This document shows, piece after piece, positions 32,651 through 41,202 of a stretch of 48,177 nt of DNA (its first letter is position 1; the number at the start of each line of letters is the position of its first letter). The stretch spans positions 1 to 48,177 of the forward strand of contig CAMKRY010000005.1 in assembly GCA_946415345.1 (NCBI GenBank), written 5' to 3'. Source of the stretch: an uncultured Bacteroidales bacterium. GTDB taxonomy: Bacteria > Bacteroidota > Bacteroidia > Bacteroidales > UBA932. The position numbers were made by a program, and so were the translations under genes. The notes under the pieces were generated by a model, which saw only the letters and a list, made by a program, of their open reading frames with translations, searched no databases and was not told where the DNA came from.

Positions 32651-34386
32651 TGAAACGCGTTCTGACAACCCTGCTGGCCGCCCTGCTTCTGGCGGGGCCG
32701 GTAACGACGGCGCTGGCACAGGACTACGTCCCGACTCCCGTCACCATCTCCAAGGACAAGGTCAAGTACAAGGGCAAGACCTACTACTCCCATGTCGTGC
32801 TGGAGCGCCAGACGCTCTACTCGATCGCCCAGACCTACGGGGTGACCGTGCAGGAGATCTACGACGCCAACCCCGGCCTGACCGTCCTGAAGAAAAACGC
32901 GATCATCCTCATTCCAGACACGACCGCCAAGGGCTATGAGAAACCCGTCGAAGCAGAGCCCGTCCCTGCGACGCCCGCGCCGGAGCAGACCGTAGAAACC
33001 CCGCAGGAACAGCTTCCCGACGGCGGTTACACGGAATACATCGTCAAATGGAACGACACGCTCTACAGCATCGCCGAGAAGTTTGGCGTGACCGTGGAGA
33101 GCATCCAGAAAGCCAACGGCCTGACCGATACGAAGATCAAGAAACGCCAGGTACTCCGTATCCCGACGCCGGAGACCGTCGCCGCCCAGGAGGCAGCCGC
33201 GGCAGCGACAACACCAGCTGCGGAGCCGGTCCACAAAGAAGAGGAAGGCCCGCTGGCCATCCTGCCTGCAGAGGAAGAGATTTCGCCCGCAGACACCGTG
33301 GAAACGGCAACTTCCTGGACAGAAGACTTCTTCAACACGACCGGTTATTTCCGCACGGACATTCCCTTCGCCCTTGTCCTTCCGTTCCAGAAGGGGACCA
33401 AGGTCAGTGACAACAACATCGATTTCTACAGCGGTGTCCTCCTGGCCGTCCGCGAACTGGCCGTCCGCGATGGAATCCATGCCGACCTCAGGGTCTATGA
33501 CCAGGAAGAGCTACAGGGAGCCTCCCAGCTTCGCGGCGTGGACTTCATTCTGGGGCCGGTCTCCCGCGAGGCCGTATCCAAAGTCATGCAGCAGCGCCCG
33601 GACGAGGAGATTCCCGTCATCTCGCCGCTGGATCCGAAGGTCTCCTCCCTGGTTGGATCGGCTTCCGACCTGATCCAGGTCCCCGTCTCGAACGATGTCC
33701 AGTATGCCGACCTGATCCACTGGCTGCAGGAAGACTACAGCGTCGGCGAGAAGATCCTGCTGATCAGCGAGAAGGATGCCGCCGCGACGGACTACACGAC
33801 CCGTATCAGCGCCCGTCTCGCCCACTCCGGTCTGCCGTACAAGACCTTCTCCTACGGCATTCTTCAGGGCAGGAACATCACGAACTCCCTGACGGAGATG
33901 CTCGCCAAAGAGCGCCCGAACCGCATCCTCATCGCCTCCGAGAACGAGGCTTTCGTCAACGACGTAATCCGCAACCTCAACGTCCTGACGCACAAGGATT
34001 ACCCGATTGTGGTCTACGCGCCGGCCCGGTTCCGCAACTTTGAGACCATCGAGGTCGAAGCCTATCATTCGGTCCGCCTCCACGTCAGCACGGCCTACCA
34101 TGTAGATTATACGGACGAAGAGGTACAGCACTTCCTGATGGAATACCGCGCTTTCTGCCAGACGGAACCGAGTCCGTATGCTTACCAGGGCTATGACATC
34201 GCCACCTTCCTGATTCGCCGCGTCGCCCGATATGGCACCGCCTGGAAGGAGAGCCTCCTCCAGCTCCCCGAGACCATGACCCAACTCCGCTTCGAGTTCA
34301 AACGCAGCGACAGCGGTTCCCTGGAAAACAACGGCACACGCCGCCTCATTTACGACAAGGACTTCGTTATCCGCACGGTGCGGTAA
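32647..34386 (+). CDS. Periplasmic protein with two LysM domains and a ligand-binding-like domain
   Basis: 579 aa. Signal peptide (1-25, ending ALAQ). LysM 1 at about 45-90 (LYSIAQTYGVTVQEIYDANPGL) and LysM 2 at about 128-173 (LYSIAEKFGVTVESIQKANGL) should bind peptidoglycan. A Pro/Glu/Ala linker precedes a C-terminal half (about 230-579) that has the pattern of type I periplasmic binding proteins (VDFILGPVSREAVSKVM, KILLISEKDAAATDY). Fusions of LysM with such domains are known in Bacteroidota. Function unknown; perhaps cell wall sensing. Translation is coupled to the glycosyltransferase. Confidence 0.85.
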   Translation: MMKRVLTTLLAALLLAGPVTTALAQDYVPTPVTISKDKVKYKGKTYYSHVVLERQTLYSIAQTYGVTVQEIYDANPGLTVLKKNAIILIPDTTAKGYEKPVEAEPVPATPAPEQTVETPQEQLPDGGYTEYIVKWNDTLYSIAEKFGVTVESIQKANGLTDTKIKKRQVLRIPTPETVAAQEAAAAATTPAAEPVHKEEEGPLAILPAEEEISPADTVETATSWTEDFFNTTGYFRTDIPFALVLPFQKGTKVSDNNIDFYSGVLLAVRELAVRDGIHADLRVYDQEELQGASQLRGVDFILGPVSREAVSKVMQQRPDEEIPVISPLDPKVSSLVGSASDLIQVPVSNDVQYADLIHWLQEDYSVGEKILLISEKDAAATDYTTRISARLAHSGLPYKTFSYGILQGRNITNSLTEMLAKERPNRILIASENEAFVNDVIRNLNVLTHKDYPIVVYAPARFRNFETIEVEAYHSVRLHVSTAYHVDYTDEEVQHFLMEYRAFCQTEPSPYAYQGYDIATFLIRRVARYGTAWKESLLQLPETMTQLRFEFKRSDSGSLENNGTRRLIYDKDFVIRTVR

Positions 34387-34399
34387 GCCGAGCTATCCC

Positions 34400-34894
34400 T
34401 TACAGAATCCGGATGGCGATGTGGGCACAGGCTTCCGCATCCGCCAGGGCGTGGTGGTGACGGGTGAGATCAAAGCCACATGCGGCAGCAACGGTCTGCA
34501 GCTGGTGATTAGGCAAGCTGCAACCAAAATGCTTCCTGGATGCAGCCAGCGTATCGTAAAACTCATAATCCGGGTAATCCATTTGGTACACCTTGAAGAC
34601 CTCCTTCAGGCAGCCCTCATCAAACGGACTATTATGGGCTACCAACGGAAGGCCCTCAATCTTAGGCGCAATTTTTTCCCAAACAAAAGGAAACACTGGC
34701 GCATCTTCCGTGTCCTCTTCCGAGAGTCCGTGAACCTGCTGGCAGAACCACTGGTAGTACTCTGGTTCCGGATGGATCAGGCTGTAGAATGAGTCCACAA
34801 TCTCACCGTTCCGGACGATTACCACGCCCACGCTGCAGACGCTGCATCGGCACTCGTTGGCCGTTTCGAAATCTATTGCTGCAAAGTCTTTCAT
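34400..34894 (-). CDS. DEDDh 3'-5' exonuclease, copy B
   Basis: 164 aa, same length as copy A at 23841 and about 145 of 164 residues identical by my count. All catalytic residues are kept (D8, E10, D92, H148, D152), so it is expected to be active. Unlike copy A it has no complete WYL gene upstream; just before its start, overlapping in the same ATGA manner, are codons reading MAKNYGL-stop, nearly the last codons of the WYL gene (MAKQYGL). This looks like a duplicated WYL-exonuclease module that lost the regulator. Confidence 0.9.
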   Translation of the reverse strand: MKDFAAIDFETANECRCSVCSVGVVIVRNGEIVDSFYSLIHPEPEYYQWFCQQVHGLSEEDTEDAPVFPFVWEKIAPKIEGLPLVAHNSPFDEGCLKEVFKVYQMDYPDYEFYDTLAASRKHFGCSLPNHQLQTVAAACGFDLTRHHHALADAEACAHIAIRIL

Positions 34895-34915
34895 AGTCCG
34901 TAGTTCTTGGCCATG
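34892..34915 (-). pseudogene. 3' remnant of a WYL-type gene before exonuclease copy B
   Basis: Reads AMAKNYGL then TGA overlapping the exonuclease ATG; the intact WYL gene ends EMAKQYGL with the same overlap. Upstream of this point I see no further WYL similarity in any frame. Confidence 0.5.
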
Positions 34916-34924
34916 GCAGCTGCC

Positions 34925-35062
34925 CTACTCCGGCAGTTTCTGGATTTCCGCTGCTTCGACCACCCGGTCGAAATGCTTGTCCATTCCAATCGGCTTCCCT
35001 ACAAAGTTAGAACTTTTGCGGAGAATATGAAACCATCCCTCCACGTAATCCATCTCAGACAT
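34925..35062 (-). other. 45-codon ORF upstream of exonuclease copy B, possible gene fragment
   Basis: Too short for the ORF track. Starts MSEMDYVEGWFHILRK and ends AEIQKLPE; composition looks like real protein (amphipathic, aromatic residues) but I do not recognise it. The ATG is only 7 bp after the terminator at 35069, leaving no room for a promoter, and a -7 box (TAACTTTG, minus strand, 35002-35009) lies inside it. I read it as a relic left by the insertion that brought exonuclease copy B, or alternatively a small leader ORF. Confidence 0.35.
35002..35009 (-). promoter_or_regulatory. -7 box upstream of exonuclease copy B
   Basis: TAACTTTG on the minus strand, 108 bp before the exonuclease start. 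No TGCCA-N5-TGGCA palindrome lies near it, so copy B appears to be outside the WYL regulon. Confidence 0.5.
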
Positions 35063-35068
35063 CAAACG

Positions 35069-35100
35069 AATAAACCCCGCGAGATTTCGCGGGGTTTATT
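35069..35100. terminator. Terminator after gdhA
   Basis: Perfect 14-bp stem (AATAAACCCCGCGA / TCGCGGGGTTTATT) with a 4-base loop, 17 bp after the gdhA stop on the minus strand. Confidence 0.93.
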
Positions 35101-35117
35101 GTGTCTGAAGGGTTCGA

Positions 35118-36461
35118 TTAGATCGTGCCCTGCTCGAGCATGGCCTGGGCGACCTTCATGAAGCCGGCGATGTTGGCGCCCTTCACGTAGTCGACCTTGC
35201 CGTCCGGCTGGGTGCCGAACTTGACGCACTGCTCGTGGATGCTCTTCATGATGAAGTGGAGCTTATCGTCGACTTCCTTGGCATCCCAGCTGATGTGCTC
35301 GGCGTTCTGGGTCATCTCAAGACCGGAAGTGGCGACACCACCGGCGTTGACGGCCTTGCCCGGAGCAAAGAGGATACCGTTGTGCTGGAAGTAGTGGATG
35401 GCCTCAGGCTGGCAGCCCATGTTGGAGACCTCGCAGCAGCACCAGCAGCCGTTGGCGACGAGTTCCTTCGCGTCCTCTTCGGAGAGTTCGTTCTGGAAGG
35501 CGCAAGGGAGAGCGATGTCCACGGGGATGCTCCAGGCCTTCTTACCGGCGGTGAAGAGGGCCTTGCCCGGGAACTTCGTGGCCATATCCTCAACCTTGTT
35601 GCGGTTGGAGGCGCGCATGTCGAGCATGTAGTCGATCATTTCCTTGGTAATGCCGTCAGGGATGTGGCAGACACCGTCCGGACCGGAGATCGCGACGACC
35701 TTGGCACCGAGCTCGGTGGCCTTGGTGGCAGCGCCCCAGGCGACGTTACCGAAGCCGGAGAGGGCGACCTTCTTGCCCTTGATGTCCTTGCCAGCCTTCT
35801 CGAGGAGGTGCTGGGTGAAGTAGAGGGCGCCGAAGCCGGTGGCCTCCGGACGGAGGATGGAACCGCCCCAGGTGCCGCCCTTGCCGGTCAGGACACCGGT
35901 ATTGTACTGGCGGGCCAGTTTCTTGTACATGCCATAGAGGAAGCCGATCTCACGGCCGCCGACACCGACGTCACCGGCAGGGATATCCTGGTCGGGACCG
36001 ATGCAGTTCCAGAGCTCCAGCATGAAAGCCTGGCAGAAACGCATGATTTCGTCGTTGGACTTGCCGACCGGGTCGAAGTCGGAACCACCCTTGGCACCAC
36101 CCATCGGGAGGGTCGTGAGGGCGTTCTTGAAGGTCTGCTCGAAACCGAGGAACTTCAGCATGGACGGAGTGACCGCCTTGTGGAAACGGAGGCCGCCCTT
36201 GTAGGGACCGATGGCGCTGTTGAACTGGATACGATAGCCGAGGTTCGTCTGGACCTCGCCCTTATCGTCGACCCAGGTCACGCGGAAAGTGAAGATACGA
36301 TCGGGCTCGACCATTCTTTCGACGATCTTGGCCTTCTCGAACTCCGGATGCTGGTTGTAGACATCCTCGATGGACTCAAGCACTTCCTGCACAGCCTGCA
36401 GATACTCCTTCTCAAGCGGATACTTCGCCTGGAGGCGGGCCATAATTTCCTGTGTTTTCAT
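35118..36461 (-). CDS. gdhA: NADP-type glutamate dehydrogenase
   Basis: 447 aa, the hexameric small GDH type, making glutamate from 2-oxoglutarate and ammonium. Blocks seen: GYRIQFNSAIGPYKGGLRFH, MGGAKGGSDFDP with the catalytic Lys, DIPAGDVGVGGREIGFLYG and a Rossmann GFGNVAWG in the second domain. Length and motifs match the bacterial NADP-dependent enzymes; the cofactor is inferred. Single gene with its own promoter and terminator. Confidence 0.95.
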   Translation of the reverse strand: MKTQEIMARLQAKYPLEKEYLQAVQEVLESIEDVYNQHPEFEKAKIVERMVEPDRIFTFRVTWVDDKGEVQTNLGYRIQFNSAIGPYKGGLRFHKAVTPSMLKFLGFEQTFKNALTTLPMGGAKGGSDFDPVGKSNDEIMRFCQAFMLELWNCIGPDQDIPAGDVGVGGREIGFLYGMYKKLARQYNTGVLTGKGGTWGGSILRPEATGFGALYFTQHLLEKAGKDIKGKKVALSGFGNVAWGAATKATELGAKVVAISGPDGVCHIPDGITKEMIDYMLDMRASNRNKVEDMATKFPGKALFTAGKKAWSIPVDIALPCAFQNELSEEDAKELVANGCWCCCEVSNMGCQPEAIHYFQHNGILFAPGKAVNAGGVATSGLEMTQNAEHISWDAKEVDDKLHFIMKSIHEQCVKFGTQPDGKVDYVKGANIAGFMKVAQAMLEQGTI

Positions 36462-36523
36462 GACTGATTTGTTTGTAGTGTGTTATTAATTAAAAAATTT
36501 AGGAATTCTCTTTTATTCCGTTA

Positions 36524-36554
36524 CAAATGTAAAGAATAAAAAGGGAATTCCCAA
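36524..36554 (-). promoter_or_regulatory. Promoter of gdhA
   Basis: Minus strand: TTGG at the -33 position (36551-36554), 19-bp spacer, TACATTTG at 36524-36531. It lies 62 bp before the ATG, in the gap after gltX. Confidence 0.65.
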
Positions 36555-36593
36555 TAAAAATAGAAGAATCCTTCTCGAAAGAATATCTTTGTT

Positions 36594-38267
36594 TTATGCA
36601 AGTCGCTTCGAAATGTATTCCAGGCGGCGGGCGGTTTCCTCCCGACCGATGCGGGCGACGATGTCGGCGATGCCGAGACCGGAAGCGGCGCCGGTCAGCG
36701 CCAGGCGGAGCGTGTTCATGACCTTGCCCATCGGCCACTCCTGCGCCTTGATACGGGTCTCGAGAGCCTCGGCGACGGCGGCAGGGGTGAAAGGACCGTC
36801 ATATTCCTTGACCAGCCAGTCGCAGGCCTGCTGCGCGAGAGCGGCATTCTCGGGAGTCCAGAACTTCTCGGCGTCCTTGGCGAGGAACGGGGCGGTCAGG
36901 CTGTCGTCATAGACCTTGGCGCGGGGATCCACCGGGCGGTTGGGATCGACGGGCTTGGTCTGGAGGGCGGCCCCTGCCTTGACGCCATAGGCCTCGAACT
37001 CGCTCGGGGCGATGAAGAGATAGGAGGCGATGTCCCAGAAGTCGGCGACGAAGGTTGCGCGCTCCTTGATCAGGGAAACGACGCTGAGGACATAGTCGCG
37101 TTCGACATTTTTGACGCCATGGGTCTCGAGAACGGGGATGAAGAGGTCCGTGAGCTCCTCGTCGGATTTCATGCGGAGGTACTCCTTGTTGTACCATTTC
37201 GCCTTCTCGGGGTTGAACTTGGCACCGCTCTTGCCGACCTTGTCGAGGGAGAAAGCCTGCACCAGCTCTTCCAGGGAGAAGATTTCCTGCTCCGTTCCGG
37301 GGTTCCAGCCCAGCATGGCGAGGAGGTTGACGAAAGCCTCGGGGAAATAGCCGTCCTCGCGGTAGCCGCGGGAAGGATCGCCTTCCTCCGGGACCCAGCG
37401 GAGCGGGAACACCGGGAAGCCCATCTTGTCGCCGTCACGCTTGCTCAGCTTGCCGTTTCCGACGGGCTTGAGCAGCAGCGGCAGGTGGGCAAACCTCGGC
37501 ATGGTGTCCGTCCATCCGAAGGCTTCGTAAAGGAGATAGTGCAGCGGCAGAGACGGGAGCCACTCCTCGCCGCGGATGACCTCGGTGATCTCCATCAGGT
37601 GGTCGTCCACGATGTTGGCAAGGTGGTAGGTCGGGAGCTCGTCGGCGCGCTTCCAGAGCACTTTATCGTCGAGGGTGTCAGTGTTGACTTCGATATGGCC
37701 GCGGATGAGGTCGTCCATCGCAACGATGCGGTTTTCGGGCATCTTGAAACGGACCGTCCAGTCGGTCGTGGTCTCGAGCAGGTGCTTCACCTCGTCCTCC
37801 GGGAGGGTCAGGGAGTTGCGGAGCGCGCGGCGGGTCGTCTGATTATAAATAAAAGTCTCCCCAGCGGCCTCGGCGGCGGCGCGGCGCTCGTTCAGGTCCT
37901 CGGCGGAGTCGAAGGCGTAGTAGGCCCAGCCGGCGGCGATCAGCTGCTCGGCGTACTGCCGGTAGATCGGGCGGCGCTGGCTCTGGCGGTACGGGGCATG
38001 GGGATGGCGCTCGCTGGCCGTCTCGACGACATGGCCCTCGGCGTCCACGCCTTCGTCGGGATAGATCCCGCACCAGGCGAGGGATTCGATGATGTACTTC
38101 TCGGCACCCGGCACGAAGCGGTTGGAGTCCGTATCCTCGATGCGGAGGATAAAGTCGCCGCCGTGCTGCTTGGCGAAGAGATAGTTATACAGGGCCGTCC
38201 GGACGCCGCCCATGTGGAGCGGACCGGTCGGAGAGGGAGCAAAACGTACGCGGGTTCTTCTTTCCAT
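36594..38267 (-). CDS. gltX: Glutamyl-tRNA synthetase
   Basis: 557 aa class I synthetase charging tRNA-Glu. HIGH-type motif PLHMGG at about 16-21 after VRFAPSPTG, LRIEDTD, and the KMSKS-type KLSKRDG later. Longer than the E. coli enzyme (471) by insertions typical of Bacteroidota. Last gene of the minus-strand run trxB-bamD-rpoZ-recN-gltX; it starts 8 bp after recN ends. The gap to gdhA holds only the gdhA promoter; I saw no strong terminator. Confidence 0.96.
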   Translation of the reverse strand: MERRTRVRFAPSPTGPLHMGGVRTALYNYLFAKQHGGDFILRIEDTDSNRFVPGAEKYIIESLAWCGIYPDEGVDAEGHVVETASERHPHAPYRQSQRRPIYRQYAEQLIAAGWAYYAFDSAEDLNERRAAAEAAGETFIYNQTTRRALRNSLTLPEDEVKHLLETTTDWTVRFKMPENRIVAMDDLIRGHIEVNTDTLDDKVLWKRADELPTYHLANIVDDHLMEITEVIRGEEWLPSLPLHYLLYEAFGWTDTMPRFAHLPLLLKPVGNGKLSKRDGDKMGFPVFPLRWVPEEGDPSRGYREDGYFPEAFVNLLAMLGWNPGTEQEIFSLEELVQAFSLDKVGKSGAKFNPEKAKWYNKEYLRMKSDEELTDLFIPVLETHGVKNVERDYVLSVVSLIKERATFVADFWDIASYLFIAPSEFEAYGVKAGAALQTKPVDPNRPVDPRAKVYDDSLTAPFLAKDAEKFWTPENAALAQQACDWLVKEYDGPFTPAAVAEALETRIKAQEWPMGKVMNTLRLALTGAASGLGIADIVARIGREETARRLEYISKRLA

Positions 38268-38275
38268 AGTATAGA

Positions 38276-39952
38276 TTAGGATTGTGCCTCCTTGAGGAGG
38301 GCTTTTGCATTCGCCAGGGCGGCGGGGGTGATTTCGGCGCCGCTGAGCAGGCGGGCGGTTTCCTGGATGCGCGCTTCGGCATCCAGCGGTCGGATGGAGG
38401 TGACGGCAGCGCCACTGCCGGCCACCGATTTTTCTACGAGATAATGGGCCTTGCCGCGGACGGCGACCTGCGGGAGATGGGTGATGGCGAAGACCTGCAT
38501 GTCAGCGCCCATGCGCGAAAGCATGGCGCCCATCTTGTCGGCGACGCTGCCGGAGACGCCGGTGTCGATCTCGTCGAACAGGAGGGTCGGCATCTTCGTC
38601 CAGCGGGCCATCAAGGCCTTGAGGCAGAGCATGATGCGGGAGAGTTCACCACCGGAGGCGCAGCGGGCCAGCTCGACCGGAGCCGTCCCCGTCGCGGAGA
38701 AGCGGAAGGTCACGGCATCGGCACCGTCAGGACCGGGCGCGACAGGAGTGAGATCCACCAGGAAGGCGGCCTTTTCGAGCTCCAACCCCTTCAGCAGGGA
38801 CTTGACCTCGGCGGCAAAAGGCGTCGCGGCGCTCTGGCGGGCCTTCGTCAGGGCACTTCCCTGCTTCGCAAGATCCTTCTCCAGCGCAGCGACTTCCTTC
38901 TCCAGGGCGCCCATGTTGCCGGCTGCATTTTCGCAGCGGTCCAGCAGACCCGCCAGACGGTCCCGCTCGGCGATGAGCTCCGCCGGAGTGGCGGCAGAGA
39001 AGCGGCGCATCAGTTCGTAGAGCACCCCGATGCGGTCCTCCACCTCGGTCAGGCGGTCCGTAGATACGTCGGTCCGGGCATTGACGGCGGCGAGTTCATC
39101 GGCGATGTCGTCCAGCTCCACCCGGGCAGATGCGGTCCGCTCCGCCAGCGGCAGTAGGGACGGGATATAGCGGCCGGCTTTCTCCAGCTGGGCGGCGATC
39201 TCCTTCAGCGTCGAGGACAGGGACTGGCGGTCCTCCGTCTCGGGCTCGAACAGAGACTCGGCAGCGCAGAGGGATTCTTTGATCTGCTCGGCGTTGGCGA
39301 GAATCTGCTGCTCGGCTTCCAGTTCCTCCAGCTCCCCCTCGCGAAGTTTCGCGGAAGCCAGCATCTCATGGCGGGAGCGCAGGAAATCCTGCTCCTCCTT
39401 GAGGCGGGCGGCTTCTTCCCGAACGCGGGCAAGCTCTGCACGGCGCTCCTGCAGGGTCCGCCAGGTCTGGCGGTAGGCACTCAGCAACTCTCCGTCGCCG
39501 GCGAAGAAATCCAGCATGGAAAGCTGGGTCTTCCGGTCAGTCAGCAGAAGGGTCTGGTGCTGGGAATGGATATCCACGAGTCGGGCAGAGAGGGCCGTCA
39601 GCACGGGCAGGGACACGGGCTCGTCATTGAGGAAGGCCCGCGAACGGCCGCTTCGGCTCACCACGCGGCGGATCAGGAGCTGCCCGTCGGCCCAGTCGAG
39701 GTCCTCCGCCTTGACGGCGGCCTCCAGGGCGGCGTCTCCCCTGCCGTCGAACTCCCCTTCCACGACGCAGCTGTCCGCGCCGTCGGAGATCATCGCCGCA
39801 TCGGCCTTCGCCCCCATCAGGAGGGAAAGGGCACCGAGAAGGATGCTCTTGCCGGCGCCGGTCTGGCCCGTAAGAACGATGAAACCCTCCGGAAAACGGA
39901 TTTCCAGAGAGTCTATTAGGACGTAATGCTCGACGTGGAGAGAGCGGAGCAT
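38276..39952 (-). CDS. recN: DNA repair protein RecN
   Basis: 558 aa SMC-like ATPase acting in double-strand break repair. Walker A GQTGAGKS at 29-36, long coiled coil (about 150-370) rich in Glu, Ala and Leu, then the ABC signature ASGGELSRIMLCLK and Walker B TLLFDEIDTGVSG. N-terminus LRSLHVEHYVLID fits RecN. It starts 12 bp after rpoZ ends on the same strand. Confidence 0.95.
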   Translation of the reverse strand: MLRSLHVEHYVLIDSLEIRFPEGFIVLTGQTGAGKSILLGALSLLMGAKADAAMISDGADSCVVEGEFDGRGDAALEAAVKAEDLDWADGQLLIRRVVSRSGRSRAFLNDEPVSLPVLTALSARLVDIHSQHQTLLLTDRKTQLSMLDFFAGDGELLSAYRQTWRTLQERRAELARVREEAARLKEEQDFLRSRHEMLASAKLREGELEELEAEQQILANAEQIKESLCAAESLFEPETEDRQSLSSTLKEIAAQLEKAGRYIPSLLPLAERTASARVELDDIADELAAVNARTDVSTDRLTEVEDRIGVLYELMRRFSAATPAELIAERDRLAGLLDRCENAAGNMGALEKEVAALEKDLAKQGSALTKARQSAATPFAAEVKSLLKGLELEKAAFLVDLTPVAPGPDGADAVTFRFSATGTAPVELARCASGGELSRIMLCLKALMARWTKMPTLLFDEIDTGVSGSVADKMGAMLSRMGADMQVFAITHLPQVAVRGKAHYLVEKSVAGSGAAVTSIRPLDAEARIQETARLLSGAEITPAALANAKALLKEAQS

Positions 39953-39964
39953 AGGGAAGGAGAA

Positions 39965-40291
39965 TTACTGGTTCTCCTGCTCCCCGGCCGTACGGTAGGC
40001 GATCTCGCCGTTCTCGAATTCGGAGATGGCGACGAGGTCCGGCTTCGGCTGGCGCTCGTAGTATTTGGAGATTTCGATCTGCTCCTTGTTCTCGAAGACC
40101 TCTTCCATGGTGTCGCGGTCGTTCTTGAAATCCTCGAGCTTCTTGGTCAGTTCCTTCTTCTCGGCGAGAGCGATCTGGTTGGCTCTCTTATAGAGGATGA
40201 CGACGGATTTGTAGATGTTGCCGGTCGGTTCGGCGAGGTCTTTCACGTCCCGGGTGATGGTGTTGGTCGGGACTTTCGCTTTGTTTTCCAT
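39965..40291 (-). CDS. rpoZ: RNA polymerase omega subunit, Bacteroidota type
   Basis: 108 aa. Its sequence (TGNIYKSVVILYKRANQIA) carries the short helix-turn pattern of omega/Rpb6 but is otherwise unlike E. coli omega; this form is the usual one in Bacteroidota, found between bamD and recN or coaBC. Omega binds beta' and helps RNA polymerase assembly. The acidic C-terminus is typical. Preceded by a palindromic region that separates it from bamD. Confidence 0.8.
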   Translation of the reverse strand: MENKAKVPTNTITRDVKDLAEPTGNIYKSVVILYKRANQIALAEKKELTKKLEDFKNDRDTMEEVFENKEQIEISKYYERQPKPDLVAISEFENGEIAYRTAGEQENQ

Positions 40292-40322
40292 ATTGTGATT
40301 TACTGATTATCTATATAAAGTA

Positions 40323-40365
40323 CCGCCCCGTTTTCGGGAAGGTTTCAAAAATTTTTGAAACGGCG
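40323..40365. other. Nested palindromes between bamD and rpoZ
   Basis: CCGCC (40323) can pair with GGCGG (40361-40365), enclosing CCCG-TTTT-CGGG and a perfect 20-bp palindrome GTTTCAAAAATTTTTGAAAC (40342-40361, sharing its last base). This could be an attenuator or partial terminator that changes the ratio of bamD to downstream genes, or an RNA processing site. Confidence 0.55.
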
Positions 40366-40367
40366 GA

Positions 40368-41198
40368 TTACGCCTTCGTACCCTCTTCATCCTCTTCGGA
40401 GACACCGCGTCCGAGCGCGCGCTGGGCACGGCGGTAGAGGACATCCAGTTCCGAACGGAAAGAGGATTCGGGATACTCGCCGATGAAGGCGAGATAGTCG
40501 TCCACGAAGACGAGATAACGCTCGCGCTGCTTCGCTTCGACGCTCAGCTGGGCGTACTTATAGGAGGACATGGCCGTGTAGTAGAGAATCTCCTCGCGGT
40601 AGACGTTCTCCGAGTTGTTCTTGAGGATGTTCTTGAAGTCCACGTGGGCGGACTTATAATACTCCATGCGGTAATAGAGCTTGCCTTCCTCGAGCGCTTT
40701 CTTGTCGAGACGCTCCTGCAGATCATTCAGCATGAGATTACAGGCCTCGGTGTAATCCGTGGTCGGGTGCTCCTTGAGATACTCGCGGATGGCCTGCATG
40801 CAGGCCTTGGTCGGTGCCTGGTCGAGTTCCCAACGATAGGTAGCACGGAACATGCAGTCGAGGCGGAGGAATGCAGCCTCTTCCGTGAACGGACTCACGG
40901 GGAACTTCTCGACAAAGCTGGCGAAATTGGTCTCGGCCGTATAGTAGTCCTTGTCCCGGTAGTTGCTCAGGCCCCAATAGTAGCGGACGGTATCTTCGCG
41001 TTCGGTGCCGTTGACAAGGAACATCATGGATTCGAACATGGAAGCGGCCTTGCCGTACTTCTTGGCGTTGAACAGGTCGAAGGCGGCCTGGTATTTCGCG
41101 TCGGCGTCATTGCTGGAGAGCAGCGCCTCGTACTGCGACTTGCAGGCGGGCATGAGCATCAGCAGGATGAGGCCGGAAAGGAGTATATATTTCTTCAT
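40368..41198 (-). CDS. bamD: Outer membrane assembly lipoprotein BamD
   Basis: 276 aa. Lipobox LMPAC with Cys 19, then TPR-like helical repeats (YQAAFDLFNAKKYGKAASMFE, YYTAETNFASFVEKFP, YKSAHVDFKNILKNN), the layout of BamD, the essential TPR lipoprotein partner of BamA. Acidic C-terminus. It starts 4 bp after the end of trxB, so both are in one operon. BamA is encoded separately at 25869. Confidence 0.93.
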   Translation of the reverse strand: MKKYILLSGLILLMLMPACKSQYEALLSSNDADAKYQAAFDLFNAKKYGKAASMFESMMFLVNGTEREDTVRYYWGLSNYRDKDYYTAETNFASFVEKFPVSPFTEEAAFLRLDCMFRATYRWELDQAPTKACMQAIREYLKEHPTTDYTEACNLMLNDLQERLDKKALEEGKLYYRMEYYKSAHVDFKNILKNNSENVYREEILYYTAMSSYKYAQLSVEAKQRERYLVFVDDYLAFIGEYPESSFRSELDVLYRRAQRALGRGVSEEDEEGTKA

Positions 41199-41202
41199 CT
41201 TT

